Of a DNA stretch of 64,000 nt, positions 11,459-22,210 are shown piece by piece. The stretch lies in NCBI RefSeq assembly GCF_905475395.1, contig NC_058341.1, positions 70,377,501 through 70,441,500 on the forward strand, written 5' to 3'. The notes beneath the pieces were generated by a model, which saw only the letters and a list, made by a program, of their open reading frames with translations, was not told where the DNA came from and made no database searches. The stretch comes from Chrysoperla carnea (lineage: Eukaryota; Arthropoda; Insecta; Neuroptera; Chrysopidae). The position numbers were made by a program, and so were the translations under genes. Within the stretch, counting starts at the first letter, position 1. Each line of letters begins with the position of its first letter.

Positions 11459-12704
11459 ATGGACGGAATAGAATCCACTTCCCAAGGAAGTGATTCTAAT
11501 CAATGAATCACCGTTGGAAATAAAAACAGTAACAATAGAACCAGGCTCAACAGCGGCTCTAAACGGCCAAGACCAGATTCTCCAGAATTTGTTTCTGGTA
11601 ACAAATTTGCAGCCCTTCTCACCACAGAAGGTAATGAAGAAATATATCCAACAATCAGAAATCACCAAACAACAAATCAGCAACCTGATAATGCTACGAA
11701 AATTAATAACACTCAACAAGTGATTACTACAAAGAAAACACCTAGAGCACCACCGATCATTTTGCACAAAACGGTCCCAAAGCCGAAAAAATTTGTGGAT
11801 TATATAAAAACATTGTGTCCAGGAGGGTTTCATCTAAAAAATGTTGGACCTACAACACAAATCCATACGTACATAAAAGAAGATTATTTAAAAGTCAAAA
11901 ATCAACTCATAGCTGAAGAACTACCATTTCACACGTTCACTTCCAAAGAAGATAAAGTTTTATCGTGTGTACTACACGGTTTGTACAATGCAACCATTGA
12001 AGATATCGCCGCCGAATTGGCCGAAAAAAATCTACCAGTGACAAATATTTTCAAAATGAACATCAAATCAAGAGTTAGGCACTTATACAAAGTGGACTTT
12101 CCCTCTACCACAACATACCAACAAGTACGTAAAGTGTATCGCGTACTAAATATACTGGTCCAAATACCGCAAGGGTGATGGCCCAACGCAATGTTTTCGA
12201 TGTCAGGCATTCGGCCACAGTGCAACCAATTGCTACTTGGAACCAAAGTGCGTAAAATGCCTAGAAAAACACATTACCAACGAATGCAAAAAGGAGGCTG
12301 AAACAACCCCAAAATGCACAAACTGTCAAGGTGAACACCCAGCCAACTACAAAAAATGTCAAGCTTACATCAGTTATATTGAAAAACTAGAAGAAAGAAA
12401 AGCAAAAAATTTCAAACCAAAATTTATCGCTGCACCTGCACCTAAAACAAACGTTTGGCAACAAAGGTTGATCCAACAAGAACGTGAAAAAATTCAACAA
12501 GAAAATACACAACAAAACAATTCCAACGTTGACAGCAGTGATTTCACAACCTTAATGAAGGAGCTAAACGAGCTGAACAAACTAGTGGATATCAAAAAAA
12601 TGATCAATGCCGTAAGAGAACTGAACAACATTATGAGAAAAACTACAGACCCATTGGCTAAAATTCAAGCGTTCGCCATTTTTGCAGCCAAATACGAAAA
12701 ATGA
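11459..12704 (+). pseudogene. jockey ORF1 (Gag-like, CCHC knuckles), broken
   Basis: The start ATG is at 11459 but the frame closes at a TGA after about 15 codons. The body is open in another frame up to 12178 and then moves to a third frame for the zinc-knuckle part. Visible knuckles are CFRCQAFGHSATNC (about 12193-12235), CVKCLEKHITNEC and CTNCQGEHPANYKKC, the arrangement typical of jockey/I-type ORF1 nucleocapsid proteins that bind element RNA. The C-terminus is Lys/Gln-rich. The ORF1 stop overlaps the ORF2 start as ATGA at 12701-12704, a normal jockey organisation. At least two frame lesions make it non-functional. Confidence 0.8.
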
Positions 12705-15294
12705 AGATAATAAACTTTAACGCAAGAAGTGTATTAAACAAAACAAACACAATTAAAAAAAATGTTAATGTGTGAAAAAGTGGACGTTTTAGTATTAACA
12801 GAAACGTGGTTAAAACCTAAACATAATTTCGGTGTCCAAGGGTAAAAAACTTATAGAAATGACAGAGCCGCAGGAAATGGTGGAGGAGTAGCCATTTTGA
12901 TTAAAAAATCCATACAACACCACCATCTCTTGGTACCAGAGGTCAACACAATTGAATGCGTCGCCATCTACATCAACAGCTTAGAAGCAAACCTTTATGC
13001 TGTCTACACTCCAAAACAGGTACTTGATAAAACTGATCTTTATATAATAACACAAAATATTCCAAGATTTCTTATGATGGGGGACCTAAATGCCCATCAT
13101 AAGAATTTTACAAATTCAAAAATAACTAATCATAATGGTAAAGCATTAGGTGATTGGCTTGAGGAAAATCTTGATTTTTCCATCAACATACCTGGTGACT
13201 TTACGCGCTTAAATCCTGACGTTATACTAGACATAACTCTCCACAACACATTATATCCGATCACTTGCTCGGTAATCGATGGTCCTGCATCCGATCACCT
13301 ACCGGTGCTTAATAATATAAAACTTGCGCTACCAAAAATTCAAAAAAGAATGGTGGACGATTTAGAAAATGTGAATTGGAAGGCCTTTAAAAAATATATA
13401 TCAATTAACCTACCCTTCACTCCCTAAATCAATAACACGACGGACGTTGACAACCTTATAAACTTACTTACAGACACAATAGCTAAAAAAGCAATTTTCA
13501 ATCAACTAAATATTCAAATAAATAACGAAATTCGTCATCTACAGAAACTCATTAAATATTGTAGGCACAGATATCAAAAAACGTCAGAAAAATCATACTT
13601 AAACACACGACAATTATTACAAAAAACGCTTGAAGCCAAACTCGCGGATCTTAACATTCAAGCCCAAAACGAAAAATTAAAAAATGTTAATCACTTGACA
13701 GTCTGGCAAGAATTGAAAAAGTTCAAAACGTGTTATAACGAAATCCCCACAACACATAAACAAAACGCTTCTCCCGCATCTACCAACCAGGATAAAGCAA
13801 ACCTTTTGTCTGAAGCCTTCCAAAACGCATTTCTACTTAGCTCCAATCTGGCGCCACTAGATATACAAAACCAAAACTAAATTATTAGCTAACAAAATAT
13901 TAGAATTAAAATCTACTCAGGATGAAATTGACAAAATTTCTACTACTGAAATCAAAACCATTATTAAGTATTTAAAAAACAAAAAATCACCGGGTGATGA
14001 TCGGATACAGAATCATCATTTAAAAAATCTACCAAGCAAAGCACTGGGTATGTTGAGGGAAATATTCAATTTTTCCCTCTCCAACAATTATTTTCCAACT
14101 AAATGGAAAGTAGCCACAGTCATCGCCTTGCCTAAGCCAGGCAAACCATCACACCTTCCATCCAACTACAGACCCATTAGCTTGCTATCTACATTGGCTA
14201 AAGTTTTTGAAAAACTAATTCATCATCGTCTTCAACGTCATCTAGATATCAATAAAATTATTATTAATGAACAGTTTGGTTTTAAAAGAAAACACGCAAC
14301 GACACAACAACTACACAGACTGACACACGACATAATAAACAATTTCAAACGTAAAAGGTCTACACTGATGGTCTGCCTGGATATTGAAAAGGCGTTTGAC
14401 TCCGTGTGGCATGACAAATTAATAATAAAACTTCATAAGCTTAATTTACCATCCTATTTAACAAATATTATAAATAATTATATCAGAGACAGGTGTTATT
14501 ATGTAAAGATCGGTGATACCAAATCTAACCTTAAATCAATCCCTGCTGGTGTCCCACAAGGATCAGTTTTGGGCCCCACACTGTTTAACATATTTGTAAA
14601 TGATATACCAAAAACAAAAAATACCAAAATCAGTATGTTTGCTGATGACACTGCCATTTATACAAGTTTTTATAGAGCACGTGAACATCTTGCAATTTCC
14701 ACAATTGAAAAAGCCCTTAACAATGTAAACAATTTTTTCAAAAATAACAATATTCAAGTTAATACAACCAAAACCGAAGCAATTATTTTCTCCAAACAAA
14801 GCAGTTTGCAAAAGTCTGCAATAAATTTCAATAACAAAAAAATAATTACAAAAAATTACATAAAATACCTAGGAATCGAAATGGACGCTAAATTAAATTA
14901 TAACATCGCGGCTAAAAATCGTCTCGCTAAATCAAAGGCAATTGCTAATCAAATCAAACCTCTCCTTGTAAGCAAATATCTCCCCATTGAGAGGAAAATT
15001 CAGTTCTATAAAGCTTGTATACTTGGCACATTAACTTATGCTATAGACGTGTGGGGTCCTCTTGTGGCCAAAACACATAACCAAAAAATTCAAAGTTACC
15101 AAAACAGATGGCTCAAGTTGATGTTAGATGACGACGCATCCAATTATAGTGACATTAACCACCAACGTACTAACATGGATAAAATAAAAACCATCATCAA
15201 AAAGCGGACTTTAAACAGTAAATCTAAAGTAATAAATCACACAAATCCGCTCCTTAATACACTACACATAACAAAAAATCTATCAAGACGATAA
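12701..15294 (+). pseudogene. jockey ORF2 (AP endonuclease and reverse transcriptase), broken
   Basis: It opens MKIINFNARS at 12701, the usual start of an EEP-type endonuclease, then changes frame in an A8 run near 12755. It has a TAA near 12844, and MMGDLNAHH (about 13072) and SDHLPV (about 13290) mark later endonuclease motifs. The frame closes at 13427 and 13880. The reverse transcriptase is open from about 13885 to 15294, with SPGDD (13990), NYRPISLLS (about 14164), DIEKAFDSVWH (about 14380), GVPQGSVLGP and the catalytic FADD (14638-14649). The RT stretch is well preserved but the protein as a whole cannot be made. Confidence 0.88.
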
Positions 15295-15995
15295 AAAAAT
15301 ATAAAACTTCCATTTGAAATTTGTTAACAAACAAGAAGGCCAATAAAGGATTTTTCCACATTCAAACCTTCTTTGTATTGTTATTGTTTTTAAATATTTA
15401 TATTGTTATTGTTAATTAATTTTTAATTAGTTTGTAAGTTAAAAAACATGTAATGAGGTTTTTGGAAATTTTGTCCTCTAATTATTATTTCATTATCATT
15501 ATTAACTTTATTATCATCTTACTTAAGCATTGTTATTTGTTATTTATAAATTAAGGTATCAAGGAACTTAGATTAACTCATATTATTTACTTAAGTAAAC
15601 AAATGTAAAAACTATTGTATTCATTATCAATTAATAAACTTGAATTTGAAGCCAAAAATCACTCTTTGTTCATATTTCATCGACTCTATGTTCACTCTTT
15701 GTCGACTCTTAGCTTGACGCTAATTTACGTTACGTTACGTGTTAAAAGTGTTCAATCTATTATTTTGTAAATAATAAAAATATTCAATTTAATAAAATTA
15801 ATTAAAGTAAAAATTATTCAAAGTCTTATTATTTTCAACAACGCATTAAAAGTGAAGTAAATACAAATACAACGAACACTAAAGTTATCATCAACTTTAT
15901 TCAAGAAGAAAACTATCAACATCAAGTGGAAGAACCATCCATTATTGACTTAGAGTCACTCGATGTCAATTGTCGAGTGTAAATAATTCATTGAC

Positions 15996-16740
15996 TGGTG
16001 ACAGCGAAACTGCAACGCAAAAACCAAAAACCTTTTGGTATATTGGAACATCTCCGGGACATATCAAACAGACATTTGATATTTTTTGTGTAAAAATAAA
16101 ATAAAATAAAATAAAAAAGTTTGTGCTTTTTGTTGTGAAATATAAATATTGTTTTAAAAGATAAATAAACTTGTTATTATTTTGATGAACCTGCTTTATA
16201 ATATCATTTATTATATGGATTTCGGAACAACTATAAAATGAATTTTAACGCACCAGACTTCATTTTGTAGATATTTTTAATGCCTACAAATTTTGTTTCT
16301 TTTTTTCATAAAATGTGCGGGAAAAGCCAGCTGTTAAAATTTGGGTACGTTATTTTTCACAATTCCGCTGAAACAACTTGTTTGGCATTTATTTTATTGC
16401 TGTGTCCCCTCTGGTTGAAAGGTTGAGGATTAATTTGAAGAAAACCAAATAAAACACCAATATCCCACTATTAATATTTCGTAGTTTATTTTATAAATTT
16501 AAACGTTGACGTAGATGAGATGCTTGTCTCAAACGTTATTATTTCTGTATGTTGATTAGACTTGTGTTTATAAATACTAAAATTAGGTGATATTTACATG
16601 TTTAACATTTACATAAAATATTATTACTTAATAATAATATGATTGATTCAGTGTGTTAGACCAAAAATATTTTGAGGCCTAAATTTTTTATTGAACACAA
16701 ATGGTTGTTCTTCACTTAGTGTAGTCATTGAAAAGTTTTT
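15996..16740. other. PBS-like site and possible errantivirus leader; no gene
   Basis: TGGTGACAGCG at 15996-16006 resembles the PBS that follows a 5' errantivirus LTR. An AAAAT-type pentanucleotide run (about 16095-16120) and AT-rich sequence without a coding frame follow. No gag is seen, so if this is the start of a second provirus it is cut off within its leader. Confidence 0.35.
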
Positions 16741-17729
16741 GCTCCCGAATTTTTTTACTGTGAACTGATTTGCATGGAATTTTGGAATTAGGGTCATCTT
16801 ACCCTTAACTTCAAAATTGAAAATGATCTGAACCCGCACACACCCTGGGAGAGGTTGCCACCCCTTCTCGGAAGTGTAAACTTTTTTTTCAAAATAACCT
16901 CGGATTTCGATAGAAGGCCAAATTTTAAGAAAAAAATTGTTCTACAAAGTTTTTCAAAACACCCAATATTTTTCAAGCTATTGGCAATTGAAAATTCAGA
17001 ATTTTTTCACGTTTTTCATGGGTTTTTTGCAAATATCTCCAAAAATATGCATTTTAATGAAAATTTTATGATGAACAAAATTAAATAACATAACAAATCG
17101 GTTTTTTATAAAGTGTTCTAATTGCAATATTAAGCTCGATATTAAATATAAAAGCTGTTTTTTATTTTGTCTGAAATTTAATCGATGTATTCAATTCTAT
17201 GTAGCGGAGAGCAGATACATTTTATGCATTCTAATAAAATAGGGTTTTGTAGTGCTTGAAATAAGCTTTAAAATGAGCACTGTTAAAAGTCTTTAGCACG
17301 TAAAATGTGTGAGCTGCAATGCAAATAATTGGAACATCTAATGGTTTTTTCTTTTAAATCAATGGGTTTCATTGTGCCATTTCCACCAAAATTAAAATTA
17401 ATCGTATTCCGTCTAGAATTAACTTTAATATAAAGAGTTTGATGGATTCTAGCAGTTTGGTAGCTTTAAAACTCATATTTTTCAAAAAAATTATTCGAAT
17501 TTTCGGATTATTTGAAAAACTTTGTAGAACAATTTTTTTCTTAAAATTTGGCCTTCTATCGAAATCCGAGGTTATTTTGAAAAAAAATTTTACACTACCG
17601 AGAAGAGGTGGCAACCTCTCCCAGGGTTAGTGCGGAATTCAGATCATTTTCACTTTTGAAGGTAAGGGTAAGATGACCCTAATTCCAAAATTCCATGCAA
17701 ATCGGTTCACTGTAAAAAAATTCGGAGGT
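16741..17729. repeat. foldback element with arms of about 220 bp
   Basis: Sequence 16741-16966 recurs inverted at about 17508-17729. In both arms a short open frame can be read that starts MPPLLGSV; this comes from the repeat and not from a gene. The spacer (about 16967-17507) is AT-rich and non-coding. Divergence between arms is modest. No target duplication was identified. Confidence 0.85.
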
Positions 17730-17759
17730 AATACACTATTTTTCTCTTCAATAACTGCA

Positions 17760-18938
17760 CTACCTATGAATATGTTTATGGCGAACCAAAGAACTTTGTT
17801 GACTAAATCTTTTATTACAAATATCGCATAAAAATGGTTTTTCTCCAGTATGAGTTCGTTTATGTGAAACTAAATTACTTTGCAGAGTAAATCTTTTATT
17901 ACAAATATCACATGAAAATGGTTTTTCTCCAGTATGAGTTCGTTTATGTACAACTAACTTAGTTTGCAAAGTAAATCTTTTATTACAAACATCACATGAA
18001 AATGGTTTTTCTCCACTGTGAATACGTTTATGATGAACTAAATTAGTTTTTAAAGTAAATCTTTTATTACAAACATCACATGAAAATGGCTTTTCTCCAG
18101 TATGAATTCGTTTATGTACAACTAAATTACTTTGCAGAGTAAATCTTTTATCACAAACATCACATGAAAATGGTTTTTCTTCACTGTGAATACGTTTATG
18201 TTGAACTAAATTAGTTTGGAAAGTAAATCTTTTATTACACACATCACATGAAAATGATTTTTCCCCGCTATGAATTCGTTTATGTTTATTTAAATCACCC
18301 TGCGAATTAAATCTTTTATTACAAGTAACACATGAAAATGGTTTTTCTCCACTATGAATCCGTTTATGTACACTTAAATTACTTCTGTCAACAAATTTTT
18401 TATTACAAATATCGCATGAAAATGGTTTTTCTCCACTGTGAATTAATTTATGTTTAACTAAGGAACTTTGTATACTAAATGTTTTATTACAAATATCACA
18501 TGAAAATGGTCTTTCTCCACTATGAACCCGTTTATGTTGAACTAGATTATGTTTCCAATTAAATCTCTTATTACAAATATCACAAGCAAATGCTTTTTCT
18601 TCTAAAACATTTTCATCTAATATTTCACTTTTAATAATTAGTTCTGTATGTAATTCTTTTTCAAGTTTAATATTTTCATAATTAATTGTGCACAATTGTT
18701 TAACATTTTCACAAATACGTTCATGTTTAACACTTGCAACACTATCACTATCACTATTCATGTCAATGCTGTCTTCTAGTTCTTCTAATATTTCATTTTT
18801 AATTCGTCCATCTTCTATTTTAACGTTGTCATCTAATATTTCTTCTTTAAAAATTAATTCAGTATGTATTTCTTGTTCAACCTTTTCTTCATTCATTAAC
18901 AAATGATAATTTGTATCAACAAATGAATTATTTGCCAT
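17760..18938 (-). CDS. C2H2 zinc-finger protein, 10 fingers
   Basis: An intact single-exon 392-aa protein. Residues 1-115 are acidic and contain no finger; they hold several repeats of a hydrophobic-Lys-x-Glu pattern (VKIE, IKNE, IKSE), resembling SUMO-acceptor consensus sites. There is no ZAD or KRAB-like box. From about residue 116 there are ten tandem C2H2 fingers of the form FSCDVCNKRFTLQSNLVxHKRIH joined by H(S/T)GEKPF linkers, so the predicted role is sequence-specific DNA binding in the nucleus. Fingers 5-9 are nearly identical in sequence (repeated F(S/T)LQTNLV), suggesting recent internal duplication. The Met at 18938 follows an AAA context and matches the start of the paralog at 52698. 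Target genes are unknown. Confidence 0.9.
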   Translation of the reverse strand: MANNSFVDTNYHLLMNEEKVEQEIHTELIFKEEILDDNVKIEDGRIKNEILEELEDSIDMNSDSDSVASVKHERICENVKQLCTINYENIKLEKELHTELIIKSEILDENVLEEKAFACDICNKRFNWKHNLVQHKRVHSGERPFSCDICNKTFSIQSSLVKHKLIHSGEKPFSCDICNKKFVDRSNLSVHKRIHSGEKPFSCVTCNKRFNSQGDLNKHKRIHSGEKSFSCDVCNKRFTFQTNLVQHKRIHSEEKPFSCDVCDKRFTLQSNLVVHKRIHTGEKPFSCDVCNKRFTLKTNLVHHKRIHSGEKPFSCDVCNKRFTLQTKLVVHKRTHTGEKPFSCDICNKRFTLQSNLVSHKRTHTGEKPFLCDICNKRFSQQSSLVRHKHIHR

Positions 18939-19014
18939 TTTTTTTAAATATTTAATATTATCACTATAACTTATTTATACAAGGTTCATGAATCAATAAC
19001 AGAGACTATATCAG

Positions 19015-19540
19015 CAGAGACTATACCAGTAAACAGATGAATATCTTAAATGTGCAAGTTTGGGGCGATTTTTATTTCATACTGACGATGATAGATGGTG
19101 TAACAAGCTAGTAAATTATAAATAAAAACAAAAAAAAATTTAGTTGGTAATATTGAAATATTTTAGTTGGAAAATATTAAAGTTTCTAACTAACAACTGA
19201 CTATGAAAAGTAAGTATCATATATTAATTTTGAATTATTTTGTAAACATTGACACATTAAAATTAATATATTTGGTATAAAATTAAAATATGGCATTGTG
19301 TTCCATTCGTTCAAATTAATTTCGTTAAGTGAGAACGTTTACAAAACCAAAAAAAAATATGTTATTTAGAACAGAAAAAAACATGTTATTTACACATTTC
19401 ATTTCTAAGTAAGTTTTTAGATGATATATTATATTTCAAAACGAAATTATGTAATAATTATCCAAATAATCTAGAAATAATAATATTGAAGATGGCAGTC
19501 GTCGAGACGAAGATGAGGTTATTAAAAGTCACCCACACTG
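19015..19540. repeat. copy A of a 550-bp dispersed repeat (copy B 21664-22210)
   Basis: The upstream flank of the zinc-finger gene, from ACCAGTAAACAGATGAATATC through the GAAGATGG...GTCGAGACGAAGATGAGGTT block, is repeated in direct orientation at 21664-22210 with scattered substitutions and short indels. No coding frame. Confidence 0.75.
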
Positions 19541-20720
19541 TGGCTGATGTGAAAGTACGACCTCATGCACACCATTACTAATTGTTAATCCACAGGACTT
19601 AGTAACGTTTTGCAGTAAAAAATTAAAGGTACTATTATCTTTTTTTTTAAGAATATTGAAGGTTAATGAATAACGATATCGCAAAATTTTTTAAAAGGTG
19701 TTGGTTAAGCTTTAAAATGAATAAATTCCATTCTTTTAATTCGAATCGAAAATTTTATATTCAGACATCTAATAAATCTTTATCAAAAGCCATCCGTTCT
19801 AAAGATGAAAATTTTCTAGATCGTGAACTTGTTTATTTAAATTTTCTTGACCAATGTACATTTGCTATTGAAGTAACAAGATTATAAATTAAATAGCGAA
19901 AATAATCTTTCCCTTAAAAATAGACTTCTATATTTTTAGTCTATTCTAGGTCTTTTAGAGTCTATTACTAACCTAAATTATTTTTTAGGATTAATGTATC
20001 AACAATAACAACAAGCCACTGGGCGAACATCAATTTTTAAATATCATCAAATCGACCTGGAGTCGTTCATTCTTCTCAATTTTAGTGAGGGTTTTAATTA
20101 CTCAACTTCAATGAGTGTTTTAGTGGCTCAATTTAAGTGAGAGGTTTAGTGATCTTTAAGCCAGTTATTGTTATTATTGTTGTTATTGTATTTTATTTTT
20201 ATATTGAGAAAACTATGTCAGATTTATTTTAAAAATTCTAGATATTTTCATATCAATATTTCTTTTCTAGATATCAATTTTAAATATTTTTCTTTCTTTT
20301 TGCTATGTTTACGTTTCGTTTTCAATTATTTTCATTTTATTTTAATCTATATGATTAAAGTTTTTTAAGTGGTTTTCCTCTAACTACGAGTAATCATTAT
20401 TTCTTTTCTTTATGTTTCTTATAATTTAAATATTTTTTATTTACTCTAGAAACAACCTTCAATCAAAATTTCAATTAATCTTGGTTGGTTTCTACGATTT
20501 TTTCTTCGACCGCGAAGTATATTCCATAATATGGAAATAAACTATTTAAAAAGAGTCTCTTTGTTTCAATTTATTATTTTCAGGTTCATCACAAAATAAA
20601 ATTATACTTAATTCTATATGTATTTCTATACAAATTTGAGCAGAAACTGCAAAGACTATATAATTTGAGTTGAGAACACACAAAATAAAAGATAAAAATT
20701 TAATATTTATAAAATATGTG
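19541..20720. other. AT-rich intergenic stretch, no gene recognised
   Basis: It contains only short frames without domain features or codon structure. A run of related direct phrases (about 20085-20160: AGTGAGGGTTTT, AGTGAGTGTTTT-type) is visible. Nothing else can be supported. Confidence 0.5.
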
Positions 20721-20721
20721 A

Positions 20722-21505
20722 GCTTGTATAAAAATGGTATTCATCCTATTTGCATGACATTAGAAAACTTATAGTATTTAATTAACTTTGAAAAATATCT
20801 AAAAAATTCAATTTAAAAAATTACATAGAACTTACTTATTATAATTGAATTTTATAAATAAATTTTCAGAGTTAATTAATATTATGTTTTCTAAAGTTTA
20901 TGCATATTCGATGTGTGCGTAGTCATGGTAGGGACAATAAAATCGATGCCAGCGCTTCCAGTGAAAAATTTTGGCATTAAAGGAGGCTGTTATGACTAAT
21001 TTGCAATTCTTTACATGTTAATGTTATAGAAAATGTCGAATTAAAATTATTGAAAAATACTTATTAATTAAACTTAATGCATTAAAAATTGTGAAAATAA
21101 GAAATCAAACAGCATAAATATTATTTTTTAAATGTAAATTATCATAATTATTTGTTTAAATTTGTGAGGCAATAATATTAAATTTTCAATATAAGTGATG
21201 AATGCAATCCATACAATTATATATGCATCCATACAATTCTATAATAGGGCTTTTCATTTTAAAATCACGATTCACATTTGTTTCGTACTAAATGATTTAT
21301 AACCAATGTGATAAAATGAATAACAAATATCTTCTATCTTAGTCCTACTTATTGCTGTCAGTACGAAAAAATAAACTCTGCACTTGCGCTTATGACATGA
21401 TGAAAAGGCCTATTAAAGTAGTGTATCGTTACCATGGAAACGCCTCCATTAAAACTCACACACGGTGCGAATAGGATAAATACCATTTTTATGCAAGACA
21501 ATAAG
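20722..21505. repeat. MITE-like element with inverted termini
   Basis: GAGCTTGTATAAAAATGGTATTCATCCTATTTGCA at the left end is matched inverted at about 21463-21505 (ATAGGATAAATACCATTTTTATGCAAG). Related termini form the palindrome at 53101-53245, so this is a multi-copy family. The interior is non-coding. Confidence 0.6.
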
Positions 21506-21663
21506 CTTACTATTCAAGATAAGAACCCTATTATATAAGATAATAATGAGATCTATTTTAACGATTATACTAATTTAGTTTGCGTTGATCTTCAGAGATG
21601 ACATTAAATGGCAGGCAATAAAAATTAGCATTGACTTTCGCTTCTGTTTTACCGATATCTCTG

Positions 21664-22210
21664 ATATCAGTAAACAGATGAATATCTTAAATGCGCGAGT
21701 TAAACGCGACTTTTATTTGAACTGAACATTGATAGATGGTGTAACAAGCTGGCAAATTATAAATAAAAACCAAAAAATTTTTAGTTGGAAATACTAAAAT
21801 ATTTTAGTTGGAAAATATTATAGTTTGTACAACTATGAATGAAAACCATGAAAAATTTAATTGAAAGAGGTTATATATCATATTTCAATTTAAGTATCAT
21901 ATATTAATTTTGAATAATTTTGTAAACATTGACCCATTAAATTTAATATATTTGGTATAAATTAAAATATGGCATTGTGTTCAATTCGTTCAAATTTATT
22001 TCGTTAAGTGTTGAGAACGTTCACAAAATCAACAAATGTTACCTATTTACACATTTCATTTCTAAGTAAGTTTTTAGATGATGCAATATTTATATTTTAA
22101 ACCAAAATTATGTAATATTAATATTTGATTTCTTATCCAAATAATGTAGAAATAATAATATTGAAGATGGTAGGCGTCGAGACGAAGATGAGGTTCTTAA
22201 AAGTCATCCA
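21664..22210. repeat. copy B of the 550-bp dispersed repeat
   Basis: Direct copy of 19015-19540. The stretch just before it (about 21535-21660) is also found inverted at about 52860-52990, upstream of the second zinc-finger locus. Confidence 0.75.

Larger units (their letters stand above)
11245..15648 (+). mobile_element. jockey-clade non-LTR retrotransposon (LINE), degenerate
   Basis: The insertion is flanked by a 14-bp direct repeat AAGCCAAAAATCAC at 11231-11244 and 15649-15662, as expected for target-primed reverse transcription. The 5' end (ATCATCACATTCGTACTCG) resembles the conserved internal-promoter start of jockey elements. The 3' end lacks a long poly(A) but has AATAAA near the end and a short TTGAATTTGAA run. 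It carries an ORF1 with zinc knuckles and an ORF2 with endonuclease and reverse transcriptase, both with several frame breaks. Near-full length (4.4 kb) but inactive. Confidence 0.8.
10721..15990 (+). repeat. errantivirus LTR, split by a LINE (10721-11244 and 15663 to about 15990)
   Basis: Directly after the env stop comes a purine-rich tract (ACGGCCGGGG) and then TGTTGTATAACCC, a plausible LTR start. A TATA box in CAGTATAAATACC (about 11206-11217) is suitably placed for an LTR promoter. The LTR is broken at 11244 by the LINE and resumes at 15663. The right end is placed near 15990, just before TGGTGACAGCG (15996-16006), which looks like an errantivirus PBS. Total LTR length would be about 850 bp. 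The left edge and TATA are fairly clear; the right edge is inferred. Confidence 0.55.

Noticed and set aside
16855-17614. Paired short ORFs starting MPPLLGSV on opposite strands
   Set aside because: They are the two arms of a foldback repeat and differ only by repeat divergence; no gene.
19666-19887. 73-codon frame near zinc-finger gene flank
   Set aside because: No recognisable domain, no splice partners, typical AT-rich amino-acid bias.
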